DNA of 11,925 nt, from positions 1 through 11,925 of the forward strand of contig JAGHCW010000038.1 in the NCBI GenBank assembly GCA_021160245.1, written 5' to 3'. The translations under genes and the position numbers were made by a program. Under the pieces are notes generated by a model that saw nothing but the letters and a program-made list of their open reading frames with translations, did no database searches and was not told the origin of the DNA. Position 1 is the first letter of the stretch; each line of letters starts with the position of its first letter. Positions 5,779 to 11,925 of this stretch are shown here, piece after piece. Source of the DNA: a bacterium. GTDB lineage: Bacteria; B130-G9.

Positions 5779-6799
5779 CACGCAAGTACTTGGCGGCCTG
5801 TTCAGGCGGCGTCGGGTTGATGTAGAAGCCAGTGCCCCACTCAAATCCCGCGACTTTCGTAAGTCTGGGCATTATCTCGATATGCCAGTGATAATCGAGA
5901 TCGAGCGTCTGCCAGTAGCCGGGATGACGCGCCCTGCTCATCACGTTTGGCGAATTGTGTAGCACGAAGTTATATGGTGGGGAGTCAAGAGCCGTTGCGA
6001 TACGCTTGAGCGCATCCCTGAGGCAATATGCTAGCTGATTTAGAAGATCATCGGAAGATGTCGAGAAATGGGCGGCGTGCTTCTTTGGAAATATCCAAGT
6101 CTCAAACGGGAATCGCGACGCAAATGGGCACAAGGCCACGAAATGGTCGTTTGCGGATACGATTCGCTCCTCTTCTCTGAGCTCCTGGTAGAGAATGTCG
6201 CAGAAGAGGCAGCGCTCCTTGTCGTGAAAATGATCAAGCGCGGATTGGAGCTCCTGCTTGACAGCCCTGGGCGTTATCGGGGTCGCAATCAGCTGCGTAT
6301 GTGGATGCTCCAGCGAGGCCCCGGCAGCCGCTCCGAAATTCTTGAAGATCAATAGATATCGCAGTCGCCTGTCATTCAAGAGATCAGATATTCGTGCTCG
6401 ATAGGTCTTAAGAATCATTACCAACTGTGAAATGGACATATCACCCATCTCCAAGTCATGGTCAGGCGTCTCAATTAAGACCTCATGGGCCCCAATTCCG
6501 TTCATCCGGTCGTAATAGCCCACGCCTTGCCTTCCCAGATCACCCTCAATCGCAAGAGCCGGATACTTGTTCGGGACAACTCGTGTCCGCCAGCCCGAAG
6601 TGTTGGGCTGCCGGTTGCCGTGCGGCAAAGCGAAAATCTCGGGTGGCGTTTTGTCCTCATTTCCATCGCAAAACGGACAGAAGCCCACCGGGCCTTTCGT
6701 ATCCTTTTTCTTACCAAGAAAATCAGAAGGGCGCCTCGCTCTCTCCGTAGCGATTATGACCCAGCGCCTGAGAATCGGGTCTTTCCGGAGCTCTGGCAT
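5753..6799 (-). CDS. galT: Galactose-1-phosphate uridylyltransferase
   Basis: Encodes 348 residues. GalT exchanges UMP between UDP-glucose and galactose-1-phosphate in the Leloir pathway through a uridylyl-histidine intermediate. The protein opens with PELRKDPILRRWVIIATE-type sequence as in short bacterial GalT proteins. CPFCDGNE (41-48) gives the first zinc-type cysteines. EHPHTQ (164-169) is the active-site motif, with His165 a probable metal ligand and His167 the likely nucleophile. A second CLFC pair lies at 197-200. LHNSP (280-284) and YHWHIEIMPR (303-312) give His281, His304 and His306, matching the second metal site of the fold. The related ADP-glucose phosphorylases share this fold, so substrate is not fully certain. 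The start at 6799 is fixed by a strong GGAGG five bases upstream, although the frame is open for 34 more codons. No galK or galE is adjacent; the only partner is the overlapping tatD. Confidence 0.92.
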   Translation of the reverse strand: MPELRKDPILRRWVIIATERARRPSDFLGKKKDTKGPVGFCPFCDGNEDKTPPEIFALPHGNRQPNTSGWRTRVVPNKYPALAIEGDLGRQGVGYYDRMNGIGAHEVLIETPDHDLEMGDMSISQLVMILKTYRARISDLLNDRRLRYLLIFKNFGAAAGASLEHPHTQLIATPITPRAVKQELQSALDHFHDKERCLFCDILYQELREEERIVSANDHFVALCPFASRFPFETWIFPKKHAAHFSTSSDDLLNQLAYCLRDALKRIATALDSPPYNFVLHNSPNVMSRARHPGYWQTLDLDYHWHIEIMPRLTKVAGFEWGTGFYINPTPPEQAAKYLRDVKVSFPD

Positions 6800-6804
6800 A
6801 TATT

Positions 6805-6809
6805 CCTCC
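6805..6809 (-). promoter_or_regulatory. Ribosome-binding site of galT
   Basis: Minus-strand GGAGG is five bases before the ATG at 6797-6799. It decides the galT start over an in-frame ATG at 6901 and agrees with the N-terminal family pattern. Confidence 0.75.
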
Positions 6810-6856
6810 AAGTGAACGCGCGAGTTATCTAATATAAGACCATTGAAGTCCCCGAG

Positions 6857-6884
6857 ACTATAGGGAATCATAGAGATTATGCAA
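6857..6884 (-). promoter_or_regulatory. Promoter of galT-tatD
   Basis: Minus-strand TTGCAT (6884-6879) and TATAGT (6862-6857) are separated by 16 bases, giving a start near 6850 and a leader of about 50 bases. A second -10-like TATATT lies nearer galT but has no good -35. Confidence 0.5.
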
Positions 6885-7119
6885 CGAAATGCTGAAGACA
6901 CAATGGTCGGCGTCTGATGCGGAGGATCGAATTCATGCCAGAGAGTCTCAGGAAGGCCGGGGTGTGAATTGACTAGTCGGCGCCTTCACGGCTAATCTAA
7001 GTGCCGCGGCATTCCTTACAAACACGCGGTCAATAGGATAATCGCCAAGAAGATCTTGCCTGACTGATCTTACGGGCGCCGTTGGAGGATGTGAATCCGA
7101 AAACTCCTCCCGAAAAACC

Positions 7120-7148
7120 TTGACATTGGAGGATTGGCATTTTATCCC
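7120..7148 (+). promoter_or_regulatory. Possible promoter of the propeller gene
   Basis: A perfect TTGACA at 7120-7125 is followed after 17 bases by TATCCC at 7143-7148, a poor -10 with only the first three bases matching. It would give a leader of about 60 bases. Confidence 0.3.
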
Positions 7149-7202
7149 TCTTAGGTCGGCTCATACTTTTGCACTGTACTGGTAACTGTCCCCAAAAGAA
7201 AC

Positions 7203-7208
7203 GGGAGG
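7203..7208 (+). promoter_or_regulatory. Ribosome-binding site of the propeller gene
   Basis: GGGAGG lies five bases before the ATG at 7214 and eight before a second ATG at 7217. It sets the start just before the signal peptide, excluding the upstream in-frame ATG at 7169. Confidence 0.75.
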
Positions 7209-7213
7209 TTGGG

Positions 7214-9457
7214 ATGATGTCCAGGAATCGTTTTACAGTCATGGTGGTTGCTGTTTTTTTTCTGATCGCGGCCCCAGTTTTCTCGGCTGATCTCTGGTCA
7301 TATTACAGCTACATGGGCAATATCGAGGACATCGCCTTAGAGCCGAATACGCTTTGGTTAGCGACCGGCGGAGGCGCCCTAAGACTCGATGTTATGAGCG
7401 GATTTCAGGGCAAGCTGACCCGCTCGAAGGGGCTTTGCGACAACAATCTTACGTGCGTTGCGATTGGCCCCGATGGCACGAAGTACTTCGGCACTTATGG
7501 CTACGGAGTTGGCACCTACAAGGACGGCATGGTCAGCCATCTTGACGAGAATAACAGCGGCCTTGGGTCCAACAACGTCCAGGCAATGGCCGTCGATTCT
7601 GATGGCGCCGTCTGGTTCGGCTCTAGTTGGGGAGGGCCTCAAGATAGACAATGCGCGGTATCTCGACTGAAGGATGGCATCTGGTCCGTTTTTGGCGACG
7701 GCGAGCCTGGTTTCGCTGGCGGCACAATGCACCGCATGAAGGTCATCGACGGCATTCTCTATGTTTGCACCGAGAACGGCCTTTCTTGGTTCGATGGCTC
7801 ATCATGGGACTGTTACGACTCTGAGAACAGCCCGATTGTGGGTCTTGGAGGCGTGAACGATCTGGCCATTGACTCCATCGGCAGAATGTTTGTCGCGACA
7901 ATGTGGGACGGGCTTTATTCAAAGTCAGGAGAAGAATGGTCAAATTTCACACTTAAAGATGAATTCGGCCTTCCTGAGATACCCGTGGTCTGCGCCGTTG
8001 AGTTGGGACCTTCGGGTGAGCTCTGGATCGGAACAATGCGCTTCGGCCTGCTTTCATTCGACGGCGTCGAGCTGTTCAATTACACGTCTGAGAATAGCGC
8101 GCTGCCAGACAATGCGGTAAACGTCATAAGCACGGTAGGTTCGACCGTCTATTTCGGTACCGAGAACGGACTGGCTTCGATTGAGGCGGGCGAGTGGGGG
8201 AGCTTCCTTTTCCCCGCAACGGTTCCAGAGAACTGGCTCACGTCGATCTCAGCCGCGCCGGACGGCGCCGTCTGGTTCGGCTCATTCGGTGGCGCCGCAA
8301 GCTGCAAAGATGGCCAGTGGGAGAGCTTTACGACGTCAAACAGCGGGCTCGTGGGTGAGGCGCCGACCTTTGTCGCCGCATCCCCCTCGGGAGATGTCTG
8401 GTTCGACTGCGGTCTTGCTTACAATCGGCTCGCAGACGGTGAATGGACGAGCTGGACAAGGGAGGAGCCCGGGGGCATGGTTGGAATGCAGGACGCCGCG
8501 TTCGCGCCGGACGGCACTGCTTGGTTTGTGTTCCACAACGGTTTCGCCTCGTTCAAGGATGGCGTCTGGGACACGCGCAAGCAGGCATTCGGGGCGGACA
8601 GTGATTGTAATGCCGTCGCGGTTGCCCCCGACGGGCTTATCTGGATCGCTACACGGACCCAAGGGGTGTATTCCTATGACGGTTCGGACCAGATTAACTA
8701 CAGCTTTGAGACGGGCGACCTGCCTTCGAATGGTATTAGTGACGTCGTGGTCGGAGCTGACGGGACACCCTGGTTTGCGCTTCCGGGCGCGGGCGTCTGG
8801 CATTTCGACGGCGAGAGTTGGGAGGGCCTCACTCCGGACAATTCCGGCCTGCCCTCGACACTCATCACGGCGCTCGGCGTTGATGCCCGAGGCTCCCTAT
8901 GGTTTGGGGCTCTTCAAGATGGCGCAGCCTGTTGGGATGGCGAGTTTTGGACCTATTACACGCCGGAGAACTCCGCCATTGGCGATGAGATGGCAAAGGA
9001 ATTTGCGTTTGCCAAAGACGGCGGTGTCTGGATAACCAACAGAGTCGGCGTCAGCGTTCTCAAGACTTTGCCCGAGCTGCCAACCCTCTCGGTCACTATA
9101 ACAGTAGATAGCCCCACGTACACGACTGGCGACACGATGGTCGTGAGTTTGGGCGCGGCCAATTTTGGCCAGGTTGCGCAATTCGTTGACGTCTATGTTG
9201 CCCTGCTCCTGCCTGATGGCACGTTGCTCTACTACCCCACTTGGTTCCAGCTGCCATTCCCATACATGACGATGATCGCTCTGCCCCCGGGCTTTGAGCA
9301 CCAGCCAGCCCCGATCTTCACCCACACTTTCACGGACGAGGCGCCCCCGGGGGGATATACTTGGCTCGCCGCCTTCACGCCTCCCGGGCAAATAGCACAG
9401 CGACTCGCCATCTCGAGCGCCGAGTGGCATTTCGTCCCCCAGATAGGAGCGAATTAA
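7214..9457 (+). CDS. Secreted beta-propeller protein (two-component-regulator-type repeats) with C-terminal sandwich domain
   Basis: Encodes 747 residues. Residues 1-25 are a signal peptide (RNR, a hydrophobic core at 8-20, likely cut around PVFSA 21-25), so the protein is exported. Residues about 37-616 contain some 14 copies of a blade repeat of the form (hydrophobic)-x-PDG-x-hWFGT-x-GhhxhDGxxW. Clear examples are PDGTKYFGTY (86-95), SDGAVWFGS (129-137), SGELWIGT (267-274), PDGAVWFGS (349-357), PDGLIWIAT (472-480) and RGSLWFGA (559-566). Fourteen blades suit two seven-bladed propellers, as in the periplasmic sensor half of hybrid two-component systems, but no Y_Y_Y, kinase or regulator domain follows. 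Residues about 624-740 form a different, Ser/Thr/Pro-rich beta domain (VYVALLLPDGTLLYY, 660-674) like the C-terminal domains of surface proteins in uncultivated bacteria. Its ligand and role are unknown; it may be a secreted or surface binding protein. Confidence 0.82.
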   Translation: MMSRNRFTVMVVAVFFLIAAPVFSADLWSYYSYMGNIEDIALEPNTLWLATGGGALRLDVMSGFQGKLTRSKGLCDNNLTCVAIGPDGTKYFGTYGYGVGTYKDGMVSHLDENNSGLGSNNVQAMAVDSDGAVWFGSSWGGPQDRQCAVSRLKDGIWSVFGDGEPGFAGGTMHRMKVIDGILYVCTENGLSWFDGSSWDCYDSENSPIVGLGGVNDLAIDSIGRMFVATMWDGLYSKSGEEWSNFTLKDEFGLPEIPVVCAVELGPSGELWIGTMRFGLLSFDGVELFNYTSENSALPDNAVNVISTVGSTVYFGTENGLASIEAGEWGSFLFPATVPENWLTSISAAPDGAVWFGSFGGAASCKDGQWESFTTSNSGLVGEAPTFVAASPSGDVWFDCGLAYNRLADGEWTSWTREEPGGMVGMQDAAFAPDGTAWFVFHNGFASFKDGVWDTRKQAFGADSDCNAVAVAPDGLIWIATRTQGVYSYDGSDQINYSFETGDLPSNGISDVVVGADGTPWFALPGAGVWHFDGESWEGLTPDNSGLPSTLITALGVDARGSLWFGALQDGAACWDGEFWTYYTPENSAIGDEMAKEFAFAKDGGVWITNRVGVSVLKTLPELPTLSVTITVDSPTYTTGDTMVVSLGAANFGQVAQFVDVYVALLLPDGTLLYYPTWFQLPFPYMTMIALPPGFEHQPAPIFTHTFTDEAPPGGYTWLAAFTPPGQIAQRLAISSAEWHFVPQIGAN

Positions 9458-9527
9458 CGGGACAGCAAGAGAAGGGGATCTGATTGTCGTGCGCCTCATT
9501 GCAGGGGTGTTGTCCTGGACTGTAGGT

Positions 9528-9809
9528 AGCTGATTCGCCGTCAGCTCGACCGTGTTTCAACGCGGTCATATAGATGGTTCTCATTATATTAACGCCCGAC
9601 TTCCAGTCGGGTGACTTGAGGACGCGAGGCGCACCCTCCTCCCTCCCCGGAATCCCCATCTGAGGAGGATGCAAGGGAGCTGATTCAGCTCTCCAAAACC
9701 CACAGCTGAAGCAGTGGGTTATTACAATGATAGCCTTATGCATCATCTCGGCTGAAGCCGGGCGATGAGGCAACTCGTTCATGATGCCCCTCGGCTCCTA
9801 GCCTGCGAG
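9528..9809. repeat. Array of about eight palindromes, REP / IS200-like
   Basis: Noncoding block with consecutive inverted repeats: AGCTGA/TCAGCT (9528-9546, preceded by GTAGGT), GACCGTG/CGCGGTC (9548-9567) and CCCGACT/AGTCGGG (9595-9611). Next come CCTCCTC/GAGGAGG (9635-9668), GGGAGCT/AGCTCTCC (9675-9694) and AACCCAC/GTGGGTT (9697-9720). The last two are TCGGC/GCCGG within 9744-9767 and CTCGGCT/AGCC-GAG (9790-9809). The sixth and seventh share the tip GC-TGAA-GC, and the first and fifth share AGCTGATTC. None is followed by a T-run, so they are not ordinary terminators. Such clusters resemble REP elements mobilised by Y1 (RAYT/IS200-like) transposases; no such gene is in the window. Confidence 0.5.
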
Positions 9810-9889
9810 CCAGCACCATTTCTAGCGTGACAAAAGCCAAGACCCGAAGTTACCTACAAACCAGGTCAGACCTCAATGCGATACCGCAA

Positions 9890-9918
9890 TTGCAGAGGCG
9901 GGCTTTGTAACTTATACT
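9890..9918 (+). promoter_or_regulatory. Promoter of the TonB-domain gene
   Basis: TTGCAG (9890-9895) and TATACT (9913-9918) are separated by exactly 17 bases. A start near 9925 gives a leader of about 49 bases with AAGGA (9960-9964) nine bases before the ATG at 9974. Confidence 0.6.
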
Positions 9919-9973
9919 CGCCTCATCTACGATGAGCAGCGCAATTGACAATCCTGGATAAGGAATTGATCAC

Positions 9974-10495
9974 ATGACTATGCCTTCGACGAGAGATCTG
10001 AATGGTAAAACCTGCTGTATCCTAATCCTCCTGGCTTCAGTCTTTGCGGTTACGGCTTTGCTGACGTGCATCTCGTGCAGCAGTTCTCGGCCACCCCGGA
10101 CAGATAAGCCTGTTCGTGCGGATGTTGCGAAACAGAAGCCCCCGGAGAAGAAGGCGCCCGAGCCTATGAAAGAGATACAGGCAGCAGAGGCCCGGATATT
10201 CAATTTGAGCGAAGTGAGCGAGGAGCCCACATTCATCAAATCAGGCACGCCGCATTATCCTGAGATGGCAAGACTAATGGGGGCCCAGGCGAAGATCATC
10301 TTGAGGCTCGTCATTGATGAGGTAGGCGACGTCAGAAGCGTTCAGGTCATCTATTCGAGCGCGCCGAAGTTCAGGAGTGCGTTTGAGCAGTCAGCGATCA
10401 AGGCCGCCAAGCAATACAAATACAAGCCTGCCATTGTGGATGGCAAGCCCGTGCCCTGCTGGGCGAAGGTGATAATCAAATTCAAATTGAACTAG
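9974..10495 (+). CDS. Short TonB C-terminal-domain protein, membrane-anchored
   Basis: Encodes 173 residues. Residues 13-34 are a hydrophobic anchor followed by SCSSS. The next part (about 39-70) is rich in Pro, Lys and Glu, like the periplasm-spanning linker of TonB. Residues about 91-173 form a TonB_C domain: PHYPEMARLMG (93-103), KIILRLVIDEVGDV (107-120), the helix FEQSAIKAAKQYKYKPA (137-153) and DGKPVPCWAKVIIKF (156-170). The domain normally contacts outer-membrane transporters, or acts as a generic periplasmic protein-binding module. The N-terminus may instead be a lipoprotein signal ending at Cys32 or Cys35, but the lipobox is poor. The linker is much shorter than in classical TonB (about 240 residues), and no exbB/exbD or receptor gene is nearby, so an energy-transducing role is unproven. 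It has its own promoter and converges on mgtE. Confidence 0.82.
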   Translation: MTMPSTRDLNGKTCCILILLASVFAVTALLTCISCSSSRPPRTDKPVRADVAKQKPPEKKAPEPMKEIQAAEARIFNLSEVSEEPTFIKSGTPHYPEMARLMGAQAKIILRLVIDEVGDVRSVQVIYSSAPKFRSAFEQSAIKAAKQYKYKPAIVDGKPVPCWAKVIIKFKLN

Positions 10496-10552
10496 CGGAT
10501 ATTTCACGTTCTGTAATGGCTATGGGAACCTCGATGTAGGCGGCTGTTAGCA

Positions 10553-11896
10553 TCAGACAAGGTACCGCATTAGTAGCGAGGCGAGGCCTAGGAAGGAGAA
10601 AAAGCCACCGACGTCGGTCGCTGTCGTCACGAAGATGCTGGAACCAAGCGCTGGATCAAGCCTAAGAGCCCTAAGCAGCAGTGGCACAAGCGCGCCGAAA
10701 AGCCCCGCAATGACGAGGTTTATCATCATGGCGGTGAACATGATCAGCCCCACCCATAAGTTCTTGAACCAAAGCCCGGCCAATGTGCCCATTATCGCGC
10801 CGCAGGCCATCCCGTTGAGCATTCCCACGCACATTTCCTTGAGGAGCGCTCGCCGGGAGCCGCGAAGTGAGACTTCGCCCAGGGCGAGCCCCCGTACTAT
10901 TACCGTCAAGGTTTGTGCGCCGGCATTGCCACCCATGCCCGCCACAATGGGCATCATTACGGCAAGAGCGACATATTGGGCGATGGTTGACTCGAAGAGG
11001 CTGACAGTGAGAGCAGCCAATATCGCTGTGCCAAGATTGAGTATCAGCCAGGGCATGCGGAGCCGAACCGATTTGAGGGGGGAGGTAAATGCCTTCTCGT
11101 CGGTGTTGAGGCTTGCGAGGTAGTACATATCCTCCGTCGCTTCGTCGTCCATAACGTCCATGACGTCGTCAAATGTAACGATGCCCAGGAGTCTGTTTGC
11201 TTGGTCAACGATCGGCATTGCCAAGAAGTCGTAGTCCTTCATCTTCTTGGCCACATCGGCCTGATCGGAGTGAGCCGTCATCGAGATGACGTCGCGTTCC
11301 AGTATCTCGGCTACTTTCTTGTCGGGCTCGGCCAATATGAGGTCTTTGAGAGAGAGAATGCCCGTCAGCCTGCCGCCGGAATCAACCGTGTATATACTGT
11401 AAATAGTCTCCTTGTCCGGCGCGTCGCGCCTCAGTGTTTCAAGCGAATCAGCAATGGTCTGGTCTTCCCGAAGCGAGGCGTACTCTGTCGTCATGATCGC
11501 CCCGGCCGTGTCCTCGGGGTACGATGAGATGAGGCGGACGTCCTCCTGCTCCTCTTCCGGGACGAGGTTCAGTATTCTGGCGGCATGCTCGTGGTCCAGC
11601 TCGCGCAAGAGGTCAGCGCCGTCGTCAGGGTCCATCTCCTCAATTAGGTCGGCGACCTTCTCGGGTACGACCGCGTCCGCGAACTCGACTTGCTGATGTT
11701 CCTCGAGGCGGCCAAATATCTCTGCCGCAAGCTCGCTTTCAAGAAGCGACAGTATCTTCGAGAGCTGCTCCGGTTCAAGCCCATAGAGCGATTCAGCCAC
11801 ATCCGCCGGATGGCTTTCCTCGCAGAACTCCTTGAGGACCTCAAGCTTCTTGCTTCCAAGCAGGTCCTGAATCTCGGGCAGCAGGATGTTCTTCAC
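10553..11896 (-). CDS. mgtE: Magnesium transporter MgtE
   Basis: Encodes 447 residues from a GTG start with GAGAGGG four bases upstream; the frame is open to the window edge, but the family length supports this start. MgtE is a homodimeric Mg2+ channel gated by cytoplasmic Mg2+ binding. The acidic helical N-domain (about 5-130) ends in YPEDTAGAIMT (126-136). Two CBS domains follow (about 137-197 and 199-258, with MPIVD and GIVTFDDV in the second). The connecting plug helix leads into five membrane helices (about 283-447). MPIVAGMGGNAGAQTL (315-330) and LDPALGSSIFVTTATDVGG (413-431) are the pore signatures; Asp428 corresponds to the selectivity-filter aspartate. All expected parts are present. 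Only 29 bases of upstream sequence are included, so an Mg2+ riboswitch (M-box) could not be seen even if present. Confidence 0.95.
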   Translation of the reverse strand: MKNILLPEIQDLLGSKKLEVLKEFCEESHPADVAESLYGLEPEQLSKILSLLESELAAEIFGRLEEHQQVEFADAVVPEKVADLIEEMDPDDGADLLRELDHEHAARILNLVPEEEQEDVRLISSYPEDTAGAIMTTEYASLREDQTIADSLETLRRDAPDKETIYSIYTVDSGGRLTGILSLKDLILAEPDKKVAEILERDVISMTAHSDQADVAKKMKDYDFLAMPIVDQANRLLGIVTFDDVMDVMDDEATEDMYYLASLNTDEKAFTSPLKSVRLRMPWLILNLGTAILAALTVSLFESTIAQYVALAVMMPIVAGMGGNAGAQTLTVIVRGLALGEVSLRGSRRALLKEMCVGMLNGMACGAIMGTLAGLWFKNLWVGLIMFTAMMINLVIAGLFGALVPLLLRALRLDPALGSSIFVTTATDVGGFFSFLGLASLLMRYLV

Positions 11897-11925
11897 GGTT
11901 CCCTCTCGGTGTCCACGAATTCTAG

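Larger units (their letters stand above)
6885..7213. other. Divergent intergenic region
   Basis: About 330 bases between the galT promoter and the propeller gene. It has no convincing reading frame. It holds a weak rightward promoter (7120-7148), the ribosome-binding site at 7203-7208, and the sequence GGTAACTGTCCCC at 7181-7193. The last is reminiscent of the flanks of small Y1-transposase elements, though no transposase remains. Confidence 0.4.

Noticed and set aside
7106-7208. CCTCCCG (7106-7112) complementary to the ribosome-binding site CGGGAGG (7202-7208) of the propeller gene
   Set aside because: The upstream half probably lies before the transcription start near 7155, and a 7-base GC-rich match is likely by chance.
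8181-9035. 284-codon plus-strand frame inside the propeller gene
   Set aside because: It is a GC-driven alternative frame rich in Arg and Ser. The propeller repeats in the other frame are unmistakable.
9375-9782. 135-codon minus-strand frame across the palindrome array
   Set aside because: It overlaps the end of the propeller gene and crosses most of the hairpins. Composition is not protein-like, and it is better explained as a repeat region.
1-11925. CRISPR array, phage genes or an intact insertion sequence
   Set aside because: No regularly spaced direct repeats, no integrase, capsid or transposase frame was seen on either strand.

Overview
This window comes from a Gram-negative-type bacterium of moderate-to-high GC content. 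The evidence is a lipoprotein-type signal on an S49 protease, a TonB-like C-terminal domain, a type II secretion/type IV pilus F-family membrane protein and an exported beta-propeller protein. The gene mix (compact, mostly housekeeping, with a large propeller protein carrying a C-terminal beta-sandwich domain) resembles uncultivated candidate phyla or deltaproteobacteria-like lineages, but nothing here fixes the taxonomy. I see no phage genes, no intact transposase and no CRISPR array.

Left part (1-3610): a sigma70-like promoter (218-246) precedes a two-gene rightward unit. It holds a protein with a degenerate papain-like (C39/BtrH-type) fold (298-1275) overlapping by 8 bases with a stand-alone GspF/PilC-like membrane protein (1268-2326). 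Convergent to it is sppA (2388-3365, minus), a lipoprotein-type signal peptide peptidase whose last codons contain a terminator-like hairpin plus U-tract. Upstream of sppA, in the same direction, is a tRNA-Cys(GCA) gene with its own good promoter.

Middle (3610-7213): about 490 bases without a convincing gene hold a cluster of RNA-like helices (3791-3960). This is followed by an HDOD-domain protein (4097-4993) that meets tatD (4990-5778, minus) tail-to-tail on a shared CTAG. tatD overlaps galT (5753-6799, minus) by 26 bases. A galT promoter and strong ribosome-binding site are visible, and a divergent intergenic region of about 414 bases follows.

Right part (7214-11925): a secreted protein with about 14 propeller blades (two-component-regulator-type repeats) and a C-terminal sandwich domain is not attached to any kinase. 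Behind it lies a 280-base noncoding array of about eight different small palindromes, two with the same GC-TGAA-GC tip. It resembles REP / IS200-like mobile palindrome clusters. Then come a promoter, a short anchored TonB-C-domain protein (9974-10495) and, convergent with it, the magnesium transporter mgtE (10553-11896, minus, GTG start).

The genes do not form one pathway. The best candidates for something not routinely annotated are the palindrome array, the structured region in front of the HDOD gene, and the catalytically degenerate C39-like protein translationally coupled to an orphan GspF-like protein.
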